Below, in pieces: positions 1-7,840 of a stretch of 64,000 nucleotides of DNA. Source of the DNA: Latescibacteria bacterium UBA6620. GTDB lineage: Bacteria > Latescibacterota > UBA2968. The position numbers and the translations under genes were made by a program. The notes under the pieces were generated by a model. It was not told the origin of the DNA. It did not search any database and saw only the letters and a program-made list of their open reading frames with translations. The first letter of the stretch is position 1, and each line of letters begins with the position of its first letter. Location: assembly GCA_002433075.1 (NCBI GenBank), contig DJHM01000055.1:1-64000 (forward strand), in the 5' to 3' direction.

Positions 1-145
1 CTGCCGTGTAACGCTTCCCGGCCATAGGGCCCCCCTTCTGTGTCCCACATCCTGACATTAGGACTGGGAACAATCCTGGGGGCAGGTCAGAGACATCGAA
101 AAGCTTGCTCTCTACACAGGCGGCAAGGCGATTCCATCAACAGTT

Positions 146-502
146 GTGGGTGTCGAGCCTCACGAAATAACGAGAGCACCTGGATGGAGGGATGAGTCTA
201 TAGGGTTGACTTTAAGGCTTCAGAGTCCTCACTCCTCTCTGTGGAAGGAGAAAGGACTTAAATGCTCCATCACTGCAGTAACTAAGGAAGGCATTGCGGT
301 GCAGCATCCGATACCTACCGTTGGCCATGCGGAAATTAGATTCTCAGACATTCAAGAACTGGTCATCTACAAGCGAAAGGCGACCACCGGCAAGTCGTTA
401 GTGGCGACGATAGCTATGGCTGGAGTTTTTGCACTCGTCATACTCGCGATAGCTGGTGGGGGCGCGAGTGAATCGGGTGGTGGTTTCAAGGGCTTCATAT
501 AG
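146..502 (+). CDS. hypothetical small membrane protein
   Basis: 118 codons from a GTG. The N-terminal two thirds are soluble. A single hydrophobic segment at about residues 84-104 (VATIAMAGVFALVILAIAG) is followed by a short Gly/Ser-rich tail. The frame stays open upstream to about position 62, so the true start may be earlier (CTG at 65) or later (TTG at 206); no start has a convincing ribosome binding site. I do not recognise the family. Base composition is more AT-rich than the neighbouring genes. It is separated from the tRNA by about 200 bases without coding signal. It may be a real single-pass membrane protein or a chance open frame. Confidence 0.4.
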   Translation: MGVEPHEITRAPGWRDESIGLTLRLQSPHSSLWKEKGLKCSITAVTKEGIAVQHPIPTVGHAEIRFSDIQELVIYKRKATTGKSLVATIAMAGVFALVILAIAGGGASESGGGFKGFI

Positions 503-660
503 CCTTTGCCATCCCTCGGCTTGGTATTTCCGCACGAGTCATCTTCCCATTCGTACCACAGCTGATGCTGAAGGGCAATCTCGGCACGACCCCTCTCCGC
601 ATCGGGACGTGTCATTGGACCAGCTGATCCTTTTCATTGATTGAGGTGTCTCCGGCTAAC

Positions 661-692
661 AAAAAACGCCTATCCCAGTTAGAGACAGGCGC
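661..692 (-). terminator. Rho-independent terminator of tRNA-Arg
   Basis: Read on the minus strand, CGCCTGTC pairs with GATAGGCG (8 bp, one G-U) around a 9-base loop and is followed by six T. It lies just past the 3' end of the tRNA, so it most likely ends the tRNA transcript. Confidence 0.8.
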
Positions 693-703
693 TTGAAGAG
701 AGC

Positions 704-780
704 TGGTGCGGATGCCAGGATTCGAACCCGGAACCTCCTGATCCGTAGTCAGGTGCTCTATCCAGTTGAGCTACATCCGC
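704..780 (-). tRNA. tRNA-Arg (anticodon ACG), CCA encoded
   Basis: The minus strand folds into a full cloverleaf. The acceptor stem GCGGATG pairs with CATCCGC, the D arm carries GCTC/GAGC, and the anticodon stem CCTGA/TCAGG encloses loop CTACGGA (anticodon ACG, reads CGU and, as inosine, CGC and CGA). The T arm is CCGGG-TTCGAAT-CCTGG with one G-T pair. The 3' CCA is genomically encoded at 704-706. A promoter-like TTGACA lies upstream and a strong terminator downstream, so it appears to be a single-gene transcript. Confidence 0.97.
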
Positions 781-804
781 ATTCTTGTCGTTTGAGTGGC
801 CAAG

Positions 805-833
805 AAGTAACCAAAATGCATCGGAGGTGTCAA
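805..833 (-). promoter_or_regulatory. candidate sigma-70 promoter for tRNA-Arg
   Basis: On the minus strand a perfect -35 TTGACA (828-833) is followed after 17 bases by TTACTT (805-810), a weak -10. The predicted start lies close to the tRNA 5' end at 780. The -35 match and position are good; the -10 match is poor. Confidence 0.45.
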
Positions 834-894
834 GAAATCGCCCTCCTTCGCGAAGGGTCGCTCGGGAGGGCGGAAGTTCTAGCGGTCGGAAGAT

Positions 895-1314
895 TCAAGT
901 CAGGTCGGGTTTCTGCAACTCCGTGATTCGGATGGCCAGGTTGTCGCCGACCACCACCACCTCACCCTTTCCGAAGAGACTCCCGTTGACCATGATCTCC
1001 ATCGGCATTCCGGAGAGTTTCTGCGTCTCGACGATCGACCCCTCTTTCCATTCGAGAATGTCGCGCAACGACTTGGGAACCCGTCCGAGTTCGATCGACA
1101 CGTGCATCGGAACGTCATTGTATCGCTCGACGAATTTTTCGAGTTCTCCCAGATCCTGGAGTTGTAGCTGCTGAAAAGCCGCGCGCGATGGGGTCGGGTC
1201 TACGGCCGCGTCGTGGTCGGGCGCGAACTCCGGCGTTTCTCCGCTCGGAGTGGGCTCCTCGATGGCGTCCGGTATATCTGTTGGCTCTTCGATGGGGGGG
1301 TCTTCTTCGGCCAT
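895..1314 (-). CDS. fliN: FliN-like (SpoA) switch protein
   Basis: 139 residues from the ATG at 1314, which follows a GGAG Shine-Dalgarno; longer frames upstream would overlap the thioredoxin-like gene. Residues 1-45 are acidic, Pro/Glu-rich and probably disordered. Residues about 65-135 match the FliN/SpoA core closely (VPMHVSIELGR, LRDILEWKEGSIVETQKLSG, a short VNG turn, GEVVVV, AIRITEL). FliN forms the lower C-ring of the flagellar switch, and SpoA domains also occur in injectisome sorting platforms. No other flagellar genes are adjacent. It shares direction and close spacing (28 bp) with a thioredoxin-like gene and a broken cyclic-nucleotide-binding gene. The domain call is sure; a flagellar role is not shown. 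Confidence 0.9.
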   Translation of the reverse strand: MAEEDPPIEEPTDIPDAIEEPTPSGETPEFAPDHDAAVDPTPSRAAFQQLQLQDLGELEKFVERYNDVPMHVSIELGRVPKSLRDILEWKEGSIVETQKLSGMPMEIMVNGSLFGKGEVVVVGDNLAIRITELQKPDLT

Positions 1315-1342
1315 GATCAGTGGCTCCAGACAGTGGGGGAGG

Positions 1343-1726
1343 TCATTCGGATTCGTCCGGGGGAGTTGCGTCAGCGGACGCACCGCCGTTTTCGGACTTA
1401 CCGGAGAGAACGTTGCTGACCTTCCCGAGGACGTCCAACTTTGAAATTGCGCCCCGGAGTTGGTCGACGCGTTTTCCACCATTCAGGAAATGTATGGTGG
1501 GGATGGTCCGAACTCCCTGCTTCTGCACGATGATGTCTTCCTTGTCGGTATCCACCGAGAAAAACAACATTTTGTCACCGACTTCCTCGGCTGCGGCCTG
1601 AATCGTTTCCAGCATTTCCTGTCCCTGCTTGCACCAGGCCGTATTGTAGTAGACGAGAGCGGCTTTTTCCGCTTGCAGGACCTTTTCCTCGAAGGTTTCT
1701 CGGGTGACTTCGGTCAGATCAGCCAT
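1343..1726 (-). CDS. thioredoxin-fold protein with monothiol WCKQG site
   Basis: 127 residues from ATG, with GAGCGAAAAG just upstream. The fold is that of thioredoxin: a beta strand (ALVYYNTAW), active-site helix, strand LFFSVDTD, the cis-proline loop TIPT (Pro76) and strand IHFLNGG. The usual WCGPC is replaced by W31-C32-K33-Q34-G35, so the resolving cysteine is missing and dithiol exchange is not expected. It could act through one thiol (mixed disulfide or glutathionylation) or as a scaffold. The last 20 residues are a Ser/Asp/Pro tail. It is placed between a CNB-domain gene and fliN, an arrangement I do not recognise. Confidence 0.85.
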   Translation of the reverse strand: MADLTEVTRETFEEKVLQAEKAALVYYNTAWCKQGQEMLETIQAAAEEVGDKMLFFSVDTDKEDIIVQKQGVRTIPTIHFLNGGKRVDQLRGAISKLDVLGKVSNVLSGKSENGGASADATPPDESE

Positions 1727-1869
1727 CTTTTCGCTCCAGAGCCGTACTGCGATGGCTGTTCTGGTGGGTCCCGTATTGTTACAAGGCTGACAGTCTCTTA
1801 AGTATAGGAAAATGCTGTCCGCCAGTGCGGGGACTCCACTGGCCTGCTCTCGCTCGTGCTTTTCTTCTC

Positions 1870-2322
1870 TCAGCTTTTCGATTTCGCCGTTCGTATCGTA
1901 AAGCTTGGTCGAGAGGTTTTCACCAGAGTGAGAAGGATTTTCCGGAAAATTCCGTCGCGCTCGGTGAACAGCTGGAGCAGGGCATCCTTGGTGATCTGGA
2001 AGCCCATCGCCTGGTCGATGGCGATGACATCGGCCGATCGGACCTCATCCGCGATGACGCCCATTTCGCCTACGAGCCCGACAGGAGAGATACAAGCAAT
2101 GTCCACGCCAGTCTTGGTACGCGCGACGATCTGGCCGTCCAGGAGAATGAACATGCTGTCGCTGGGATGGCCGAACTCATAGATCATCTGGTCTGGCTCG
2201 AACCGAACGACCTGGCAGATTTCTTAGATCTTGGCCACCTCCGCGTCATCCAGGTGCTCGAAGATCGAAATCGCCTTCAGGTGGCTGATTATCTGCTGCT
2301 GAGCAGCTGCGTCGTCAGACAT
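1870..2322 (-). pseudogene. cyclic nucleotide-binding domain protein, interrupted
   Basis: An ATG at 2322 with AGGAG upstream begins MSDDAAAQQQIISHLKAI and runs 32 codons to an in-frame TAA (2224-2226). The same frame then continues as a normal CNB/CAP-like domain (RFEPDQMIYEFG, MFILLDGQI, VGEMGVIAD, the phosphate-cassette region). After LLTLVK (about 1917-1920, an A run) the natural C-terminal helix reads in the next frame (NLSTKLYDTNGEIEKL), so one base appears missing there. That frame has no stop before the thioredoxin gene, so the original end is lost. It is either a decayed sensor domain or a gene damaged by two sequence errors. It heads the CNB / thioredoxin / fliN set. Confidence 0.75.
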
Positions 2323-2635
2323 GGGAACGCTCCTGCGCGAGCTGTTTGGGGGTTCGCTGTAGTCTTGGTGTCATTCAAATCCGGGATGCCGATGTTATGT
2401 GTCGTATCTGGCCATGGGAGTCACGATGGGACATCTGGAGCAAGGTTCCTGCGGTCCTTCCTTAGGATGAATCCTAATGGTAAGCAACAAGGGCACCCGA
2501 TACAATCGGTTGCAGAAGGCATCCTTTTCCAGGGATGATGCGCCGGATGGGTAGTAATGGGCATCCTCCTGCACATCGTTGACACCCCTCTGGCCCCGGC
2601 CTAACTTACCGGCTTGTCGACGGAGAGATCACCAA
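2323..2635. other. intergenic, no gene seen
   Basis: 313 bases between the divergent CNB gene and the beta-helix gene. I see no conserved frame, tRNA or terminator hairpin. It must hold the promoters of both flanking genes, but no clear -35/-10 pair stands out. Confidence 0.4.
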
Positions 2636-3863
2636 GTGAGCACTGAAAACCGTCCCAGAACCACTGCGGAGCAGCTGACCTTGAGGGTCGGACAGACCGC
2701 CGGTCATCTGGTCGGAACGGACGAGAAGGTGATTCAGGGCGCCATCGATTCGCTCCGAAGATTAGGGGGCGGATGCGTCCGAGTCGGCCCCGGGGTATAC
2801 AATTTCAGAGGGCCGTTGTGGATGGCGCCCGGAGTGAAGCTGGTTGGGGAAGGTGACGCCACGGTGTTCCGGAAAACGCCCAGCCACACGACGTCCGTCG
2901 TGCGGGACGCGGATTGGTACGAGGCGCGGGTGGATGTCCAGGATCCCCCCGGGTTTGAGCCAGGCGACGGGATTATGATGCAGGCCACGCCGGATCACGG
3001 AAAGCGAACGGTCATCAAGCGAATCGTGACGACCGTGGATGGCGATTCCGTTCATCTGTCCGACCGGCTATTGGACAACCTCTGGCTGGGGGACGAGGCA
3101 TTAGTGAGTTCGCTCTTTCCCCTGATTACCGCGGAAGAGCAGACCCACGACGTGACGGTCGAGGATATCGTCCTCGATGGGAACCGCGAAGAGAATGATG
3201 AGATCAACGGGAACTACGCAGGGTGGCGTGTTCATTCAGCGCTGCGACCGGTGGCGGTTCAACCGGGTCACCTCTCGAAAGTACAATGGTGACGGATTCA
3301 GTTTTCAGGTCTGCGACGATGTGGTCTTCGAGGAATGTCGTGCTCTGGGCAATGCCAATCTGGGCTTCCATCCCGGGAGCGGATCTCAGCGGCCTCGTTT
3401 CATCCGATGTGAATCGCGAGAGAATGGCCAGGGCATTTTCTTCTGCTGGGGCGTGTCCGACGGTCTCGCCCAGGACTGTGTGTTGTCGGAGAATCGAGAC
3501 TATGGCGTATCGATCGGACACCGTGGCACGGACAATGAGCTCCGCGGCTGTGCGATCGAGGACAACCACAAGGTGGGCATTCTGTTTCGCGAACAGTCGG
3601 ATTTTCGATCGGGTCACCGCACGACGGTTCGTGGCTGCGTGATCAAGGGCAATGGTTTCACCCTCGACGGGGCCGGTGTCCGAGGGCCTGTTGGCGAACT
3701 GCTGTTTGAAGGAAATACCTTCGATACGGGTAACGGTTGGCAGAAAGTCGGGATCCAGGTCAGCGCGGAGGCAGACCCCGTCACTTCCACAGAAAATGTC
3801 TTCGTCGGCCTCGAGGCTGACATCGTTGAGGCTTCCGAAAGGAAAGGAGAGGCAGTCACGTGA
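2636..3863 (+). pseudogene. right-handed beta-helix protein, one-base frameshift
   Basis: The GTG at 2636 follows GGAGAGAT. The first part is a pectate-lyase/GH28-like N-terminal strand (AIDSLRRLGGGCVRVGPGVYN, then WMAPGVKLVGEG) leading into beta-helix coils. At 3219-3226 (GCAGGGTGG) the frame changes: the upstream frame ends in unrelated residues, while the downstream frame continues with GGVFIQRCDRWRFN and many coils rich in 'C.v..n..yGv.i' spacing. Removing one G restores a single protein of about 408 residues ending at 3863. Such proteins bind or cleave polysaccharides; no signal peptide is visible and the catalytic residues cannot be assigned. It is either a recent inactivation or a homopolymer error. 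The next small gene overlaps its stop by 4 bases. Confidence 0.75.
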
Positions 3864-4081
3864 GCGAAGAAGATCTGAAAGACAAAGCAATCAAGTATCT
3901 CAAGAGCCACTACAGCGAAGACACCGTTTCCATGGACATCGTCGAGAACAGCGTTCAGGACGGCAACGGCGTTCTCCACGTCGACTGTACTGTCAGCATC
4001 GGCGGGCAGGAATCGGATTGGACCAAGTGGTTCACCTTTCAGTCCGGCAACGTGGTAAGCATGGACTGGCGCATGCGGTAA
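3860..4081 (+). CDS. hypothetical 73-residue protein
   Basis: The GTG start overlaps the beta-helix stop (GTGA), so translation is probably coupled. The protein is soluble, with an N-terminal helix (DLKDKAIKYLKSHY) and then alternating strands (GVLHVDCTVSIGG, WTKWFTFQSGNVVSMDWRM). No transmembrane segment or signal is present. I do not recognise the family; it may act with the beta-helix protein. Confidence 0.65.
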   Translation: MSEEDLKDKAIKYLKSHYSEDTVSMDIVENSVQDGNGVLHVDCTVSIGGQESDWTKWFTFQSGNVVSMDWRMR

Positions 4082-4180
4082 TCGTTTTTGGGCTTGCGGA
4101 GGAATGCCCCAGAAGCATCGGCGACGGACCTTTCCCTCGCGCCCGATTCGGGGATAGCCCCGACATCTTCGGGCCGTCCC

Positions 4181-4216
4181 ATTCGTATCCATTTCGTGTT
4201 CATTTGTGGTTCCCGC
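4181..4216. repeat. dispersed-repeat-like GTG/CATTTGTGG motif
   Basis: Intergenic sequence with two near copies of CATTTcGTG / CATTTGTG in tandem, read on the minus strand as ACCACAAATGAACACGAAATGG. I recall similar short intergenic motifs from many unrelated metagenomic bacterial genomes, but this is memory and unverified. No coding function is proposed. Confidence 0.35.
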
Positions 4217-4234
4217 CTCTGAATCGGTGCTTTC

Positions 4235-5386
4235 GTGAAGTTCAAAGATATCCAGACCAAAGCCATCCACGCCGGCGAAGCCTCCGTTCGCGCTACGGGC
4301 GCCGTAGCCCCACCTATCTACCAGAGCGCCACCTTCACCTACACCGGTGAAGACAGCTACCACGACCTCCGCTACATCCGCCTGAACAACACGCCCAGCC
4401 ACATCGCACTACAGGAAAAAATCGCGACGCTGTGCGGCGGCGAGAGGTGCGTCGTGACCACATCGGGCATGGCGGCCATCTCGACGGCCCTCCTGGCGTT
4501 TCTCGAAGCGGGAGATCATGCGCTTTTTCAGGATTGCCTCTACGGAGGTACGCACGGTTTACTGGCGGATCTTCACGCAACCGGCGTGGAGATGACCTCG
4601 ATCGACGGGGGAGAGCCGGAGGGCTGGGACGCGCACCTCAGAGAAAACACGCGCGTCATCTATGTAGAAGCGATGACGAATCCTATGTTGCGCGTGGCCG
4701 ACCTCCGAGCCGTCGTGGCGTTCGCGAAGCGGCACGGACTGGTATCGATGGTCGACAACACGTTCGCGTCCCCCGTGAATTTCAATCCGCTCGAGATGGG
4801 ATTCGACATCGAAATCCACAGCGCGACGAAATACCTTAACGGGCATTCGGACATCGTCGCGGGGTGCGTGGTGGGGGCGTCGGACCGAATCGATGCGGTC
4901 CTTCACAAACTGAACCATCTCGGTGGATGTCTCGATCCGCACGCGTGCTTTCTGCTGCATCGCGGGATCAAGACGCTTCCTCTCCGCGTAGGATATCAGA
5001 ACCAGTCTGCCTCGAGTCTGGCCTCTTTCCTGGATGCGCATCCCGGTGTCGAACGGGTCGTCTACCCCGGTCTCGAACACCATCCGGACCACAGTCGAGC
5101 GATCCAGCTGTTTCGCGGCTTCGGGGGGATGATCAGTTTCTGTGCTCACAGCGATGTGGCCGCAGCGGATCGCGTCGTTTCCGCGCTCGAGTTGCCCGCC
5201 TGCGCGCCCAGCCTGGGTGGCGTCGAGTCCCTCGTAACCCGACCCGCGACGACAACCCACAGCGGGATGACGCCCGAAGAACGATCGGCCATGGGCATCG
5301 AGGATCGTCTCATTCGCGTATCCGTCGGGATCGAGTCGACGGACGATCTCTGTGCCGATTTCGATCGCGCACTCGAAAAGCTTTGA
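4235..5386 (+). CDS. Cys/Met-metabolism PLP enzyme (cystathionine gamma-lyase/synthase family)
   Basis: 383 residues from GTG, the usual length of the fold-type I Cys/Met family. Visible landmarks are the N-terminal AIHAGE and APPIYQSATF, the cofactor loop TTSGMAAIS (about residues 75-83), Asp174 in VDNTFASP that contacts the pyridine nitrogen, the Schiff-base Lys199 in SATKYLNGHSD, and the C-terminal SLGGVESL and TTHSGM motifs. The enzyme performs beta/gamma elimination or replacement on cystathionine, O-acyl-homoserine or methionine; the substrate cannot be fixed from sequence. The stop overlaps the start of the FAD oxidoreductase (TGATG), so the two are probably used together. Confidence 0.92.
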   Translation: MKFKDIQTKAIHAGEASVRATGAVAPPIYQSATFTYTGEDSYHDLRYIRLNNTPSHIALQEKIATLCGGERCVVTTSGMAAISTALLAFLEAGDHALFQDCLYGGTHGLLADLHATGVEMTSIDGGEPEGWDAHLRENTRVIYVEAMTNPMLRVADLRAVVAFAKRHGLVSMVDNTFASPVNFNPLEMGFDIEIHSATKYLNGHSDIVAGCVVGASDRIDAVLHKLNHLGGCLDPHACFLLHRGIKTLPLRVGYQNQSASSLASFLDAHPGVERVVYPGLEHHPDHSRAIQLFRGFGGMISFCAHSDVAAADRVVSALELPACAPSLGGVESLVTRPATTTHSGMTPEERSAMGIEDRLIRVSVGIESTDDLCADFDRALEKL

Positions 5387-6495
5387 TGAGCAAGCGGGTG
5401 GCGATCGTCGGGGCGGGCATCCTTGGTGCCGCCATCGCCTACCGGCTCAGCAAGCGTGGGGCTGACGTCAGGGTACTCGAAGCTGGGGAGCCCGGACAGC
5501 AGGCGACGCGCGCATCTTTCGCGTGGATCAACGCACGAAACAAGAATCCACGGGAATATCATGCACTCAACCGCCAGTCCATGGATCGGTGGGCTGAGTT
5601 CACGGATGAGTTGGGGGACGTCGGCTGGATCCACGGCGGGGAACTGCGTTGGGCAACGAGCGGGGCCGGTGCAGAAGATATCGAGTCACGCGTAGCCCTT
5701 CTGCGCGACTGGGGCTATCCGATCCAACTGCTGGATGAAACGGAAGCCCACGCGTTGGAACCGGACTTGCCTTTTCGGGACTTTCGCGTCGCCTCATATT
5801 CAGAAGCGGATACGCACGTCAATGCGCCCCTCGTGACAAGACGGTGCCTGGAGCTGGCCGTGGAACACGGGGCTTGTCTCAATGCAAATTGCGAAGTCAC
5901 CGGCATCGTCACCCAGGGGGCGCTTGTGACCGGGTTGGAGACGTCGTTGGGGCCCGTCGACTGCGATGTCGCCCTCCTTGCCGCTGGAGCCGCGACACCG
6001 AAACTGGCCAGCGCATCCGGGGCCAGGTCTCCCGGGTATGACACCTTCGGCGCAACGGTTGTGACGACGCCTGTAGACCCGATCTTTCAGACGGTATGCG
6101 TCATACACGCGCCACGAGAAGACGAGATTCCGATCAACGTAAGGCAGATGGGGGACGGGCGTGTCGTGATCCACGGTGGCCGACACGGCCACACGCGAGA
6201 TGCCTCGCACGGGACCACGGATCGAGAAGCACAGGAGCTACTCCAATGTGCGTGCCGCTACTTCCCGGGTTTGGACGCGACAACCGTTGATGAAGTTCGC
6301 CGGGCCCGAAGGCCGATCCCCGAAGACGGACAATCGATCGTAGGCTTCAGTCGCCAGATCCCCAACCTCTACATCGTCACAACGCACTCGGGTGTGACCC
6401 TGGCCCCTCTGCTGAGCGAAATCGCGACGACCGAGGTGCTCGATGGCGCCCAGGATCCTGCGCTGGCCCCCTTCAGGCCATCCAGATTCACATAG
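5386..6495 (+). CDS. FAD-dependent oxidoreductase (DAO/GlcD-type)
   Basis: 369 residues. The start ATG shares one base with the preceding stop. The N-terminal Rossmann motif VAIVGAGILGAAIAYRL and the acid at the end of beta-2 (VRVLEAG) bind FAD, and a second FAD-contacting segment reads LAAGAATPKLA. The C-terminal RRARRPIPEDGQSIVGF followed by NLYIVTTHSGVTLAPLL is typical of D-amino-acid oxidase/sarcosine-oxidase-like enzymes. It likely oxidises an amine or amino acid, and its coupling to the PLP enzyme suggests a shared amino-acid degradation step. The substrate is not determinable. Confidence 0.92.
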   Translation: MSKRVAIVGAGILGAAIAYRLSKRGADVRVLEAGEPGQQATRASFAWINARNKNPREYHALNRQSMDRWAEFTDELGDVGWIHGGELRWATSGAGAEDIESRVALLRDWGYPIQLLDETEAHALEPDLPFRDFRVASYSEADTHVNAPLVTRRCLELAVEHGACLNANCEVTGIVTQGALVTGLETSLGPVDCDVALLAAGAATPKLASASGARSPGYDTFGATVVTTPVDPIFQTVCVIHAPREDEIPINVRQMGDGRVVIHGGRHGHTRDASHGTTDREAQELLQCACRYFPGLDATTVDEVRRARRPIPEDGQSIVGFSRQIPNLYIVTTHSGVTLAPLLSEIATTEVLDGAQDPALAPFRPSRFT

Positions 6496-6552
6496 TCTTA
6501 TCGAGCGATCGTCGTCACCCATCCCGGCAATGTCGTGTGATCATCGTTTCCG

Positions 6553-6727
6553 AGGGCCACCGGCCCGCCATCCTGCAGCCCAGCCCGATGGGCTGGGCTC
6601 GATGGACCGCCACCCCAGACCGCGCCGCTGTATGGGATGGGTGATGGCCAAACAACACAATCCGGCGCCTGTTGTATCGTGAAGAAAGCTATCCCTGTCC
6701 GCATTCAAGGGCCAACGGCCCGTCATC
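6553..6727. repeat. intergenic palindromes (two GGGCC-N3-GGCCC units plus a 10-bp hairpin)
   Basis: AGGGCCACCGGCCCGCCATCC near 6553 recurs as AGGGCCAACGGCCCGTCATCC near 6707. Between them AGCCCAGCCC (6577-6586) and GGGCTGGGCT (6590-6599) form a perfect 10-bp stem with a 3-base loop. No T tract follows, so this looks more like a REP-type element than an intrinsic terminator. Confidence 0.55.
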
Positions 6728-6751
6728 CCGTCACCGAAACCAGGAGCCACC

Positions 6752-7807
6752 ATGTTTCGCGTCGCCTTAATCGGAAATCGCGCACACCAGAACACATACG
6801 GACCCCGTTTCCAGAACCACGACAAATGCGAAATCGTCGCCCTCGCCGAACACAACGACGAAAAGGCCGACGCCCTGTCGGCGATCTACGACTTGCCTTG
6901 CGAACGAGACTACGACGCCGTGATCGAACGAAACGATGTGGATGTGGTCTGCATTGCGACGGATTTCTACCTGAAACGAACACTGGTTCCCAAGGCCGCC
7001 GCCTGCGGGAAACACGTCTTCGTCGATAAAAGTCTCGCCCGTACCGTCGCGGAAGCACGCGAAATCCGGGACGGTGTTCAGGGAACCGATGTGAAAATCC
7101 TCCTGGCCTACCCCGCTCGTTTTACACCGTCCTTCCGGACGATCGCGGACCGTCTGCGGGCCGGCGCGTACAGCCGCCCCGTTTCCTACGTGCACCATTT
7201 CATTCGGCAGTTTCCCGACGGAGATCTGATGGAATACGTCAGCTATCCTACCGAGGCGAGGGTCAACGGGGGCGGGGAACTCATGAACCTCGGGAGTCAT
7301 CCTGTTGATTTACTTTACTACGCGATGGGAATGCCGAAACGGGTCTATGCGAACTTCGAAACGGCCTACTGGGCCGATTTCTACGACCAGTTCGGCACGG
7401 AGGATGTCGCAACGATGTTGTGGGATTATGACGGCCTGACGGGCCACATCGTCACCGGCCGAAACCGCGTGGCCCCGGACGATGTCAGCGGGTCTTCGAA
7501 CAGCATCGATGTCTGGTGCGAAGGCTATCACGTTCACGCGACACCGGAAAGACTGCTCGAAAACGGGGATGTGGTTATTGAGAAGGACCTGGACAACGGA
7601 GAGGCGAGTGTCGATCACTTCATCGACTGCCTCGAGCAGGACAAAACGCCCATTTCGGGTGTAGAAGATGGACTGGCCGTGGCTGAGATCGTCACTGCAG
7701 GCTATCAGTCGGCAGAGCAAGGACAGTTCATCGATTTGCCCCTGAAGGACGACCGTCACCCCATGCTGGCGGACGACGAGCAGATCATCGAAGGGTATCT
7801 CGACTGA
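6752..7807 (+). CDS. Gfo/Idh/MocA oxidoreductase
   Basis: 351 residues; AGGAG lies 7 bases before the ATG. It has an N-terminal NAD(P)-binding fold (FRVALIGNRAH, a degenerate glycine loop), strand VDVVCIATD, and the family Lys in HVFVDKSLA where most members have EKP. The C-terminal domain carries GGGELMNLGSHPVDLLYY, the usual histidine-bearing helix. Members oxidise or epimerise sugars, inositols or related polyols. A second family member follows 33 bp downstream in the same direction. The replacement of EKP by DKS keeps the Lys but changes its neighbours. Confidence 0.92.
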   Translation: MFRVALIGNRAHQNTYGPRFQNHDKCEIVALAEHNDEKADALSAIYDLPCERDYDAVIERNDVDVVCIATDFYLKRTLVPKAAACGKHVFVDKSLARTVAEAREIRDGVQGTDVKILLAYPARFTPSFRTIADRLRAGAYSRPVSYVHHFIRQFPDGDLMEYVSYPTEARVNGGGELMNLGSHPVDLLYYAMGMPKRVYANFETAYWADFYDQFGTEDVATMLWDYDGLTGHIVTGRNRVAPDDVSGSSNSIDVWCEGYHVHATPERLLENGDVVIEKDLDNGEASVDHFIDCLEQDKTPISGVEDGLAVAEIVTAGYQSAEQGQFIDLPLKDDRHPMLADDEQIIEGYLD

Positions 7808-7840
7808 AGCTCGACGTCACCGGAAACAGAAAGGCGAAGA

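Noticed and set aside
1825..2538. 237-codon plus-strand open frame
   Set aside because: It lies antisense to the CNB gene, whose minus-strand frames carry clear domain motifs; the plus-strand product has no family-like sequence.
2323..2635. CRISPR array or riboswitch in gaps
   Set aside because: No regularly spaced repeats and no recognisable aptamer core were found in this or the other intergenic gaps.
3614..4402. 262-codon minus-strand open frame
   Set aside because: Shadow of the beta-helix, 73-residue and PLP-enzyme genes; its composition is that of an antisense frame in high-GC DNA.
4864..5385. N-terminal extension of the FAD oxidoreductase frame
   Set aside because: The upstream part overlaps the PLP enzyme in another frame; the ATG at 5386 directly precedes the Rossmann motif.
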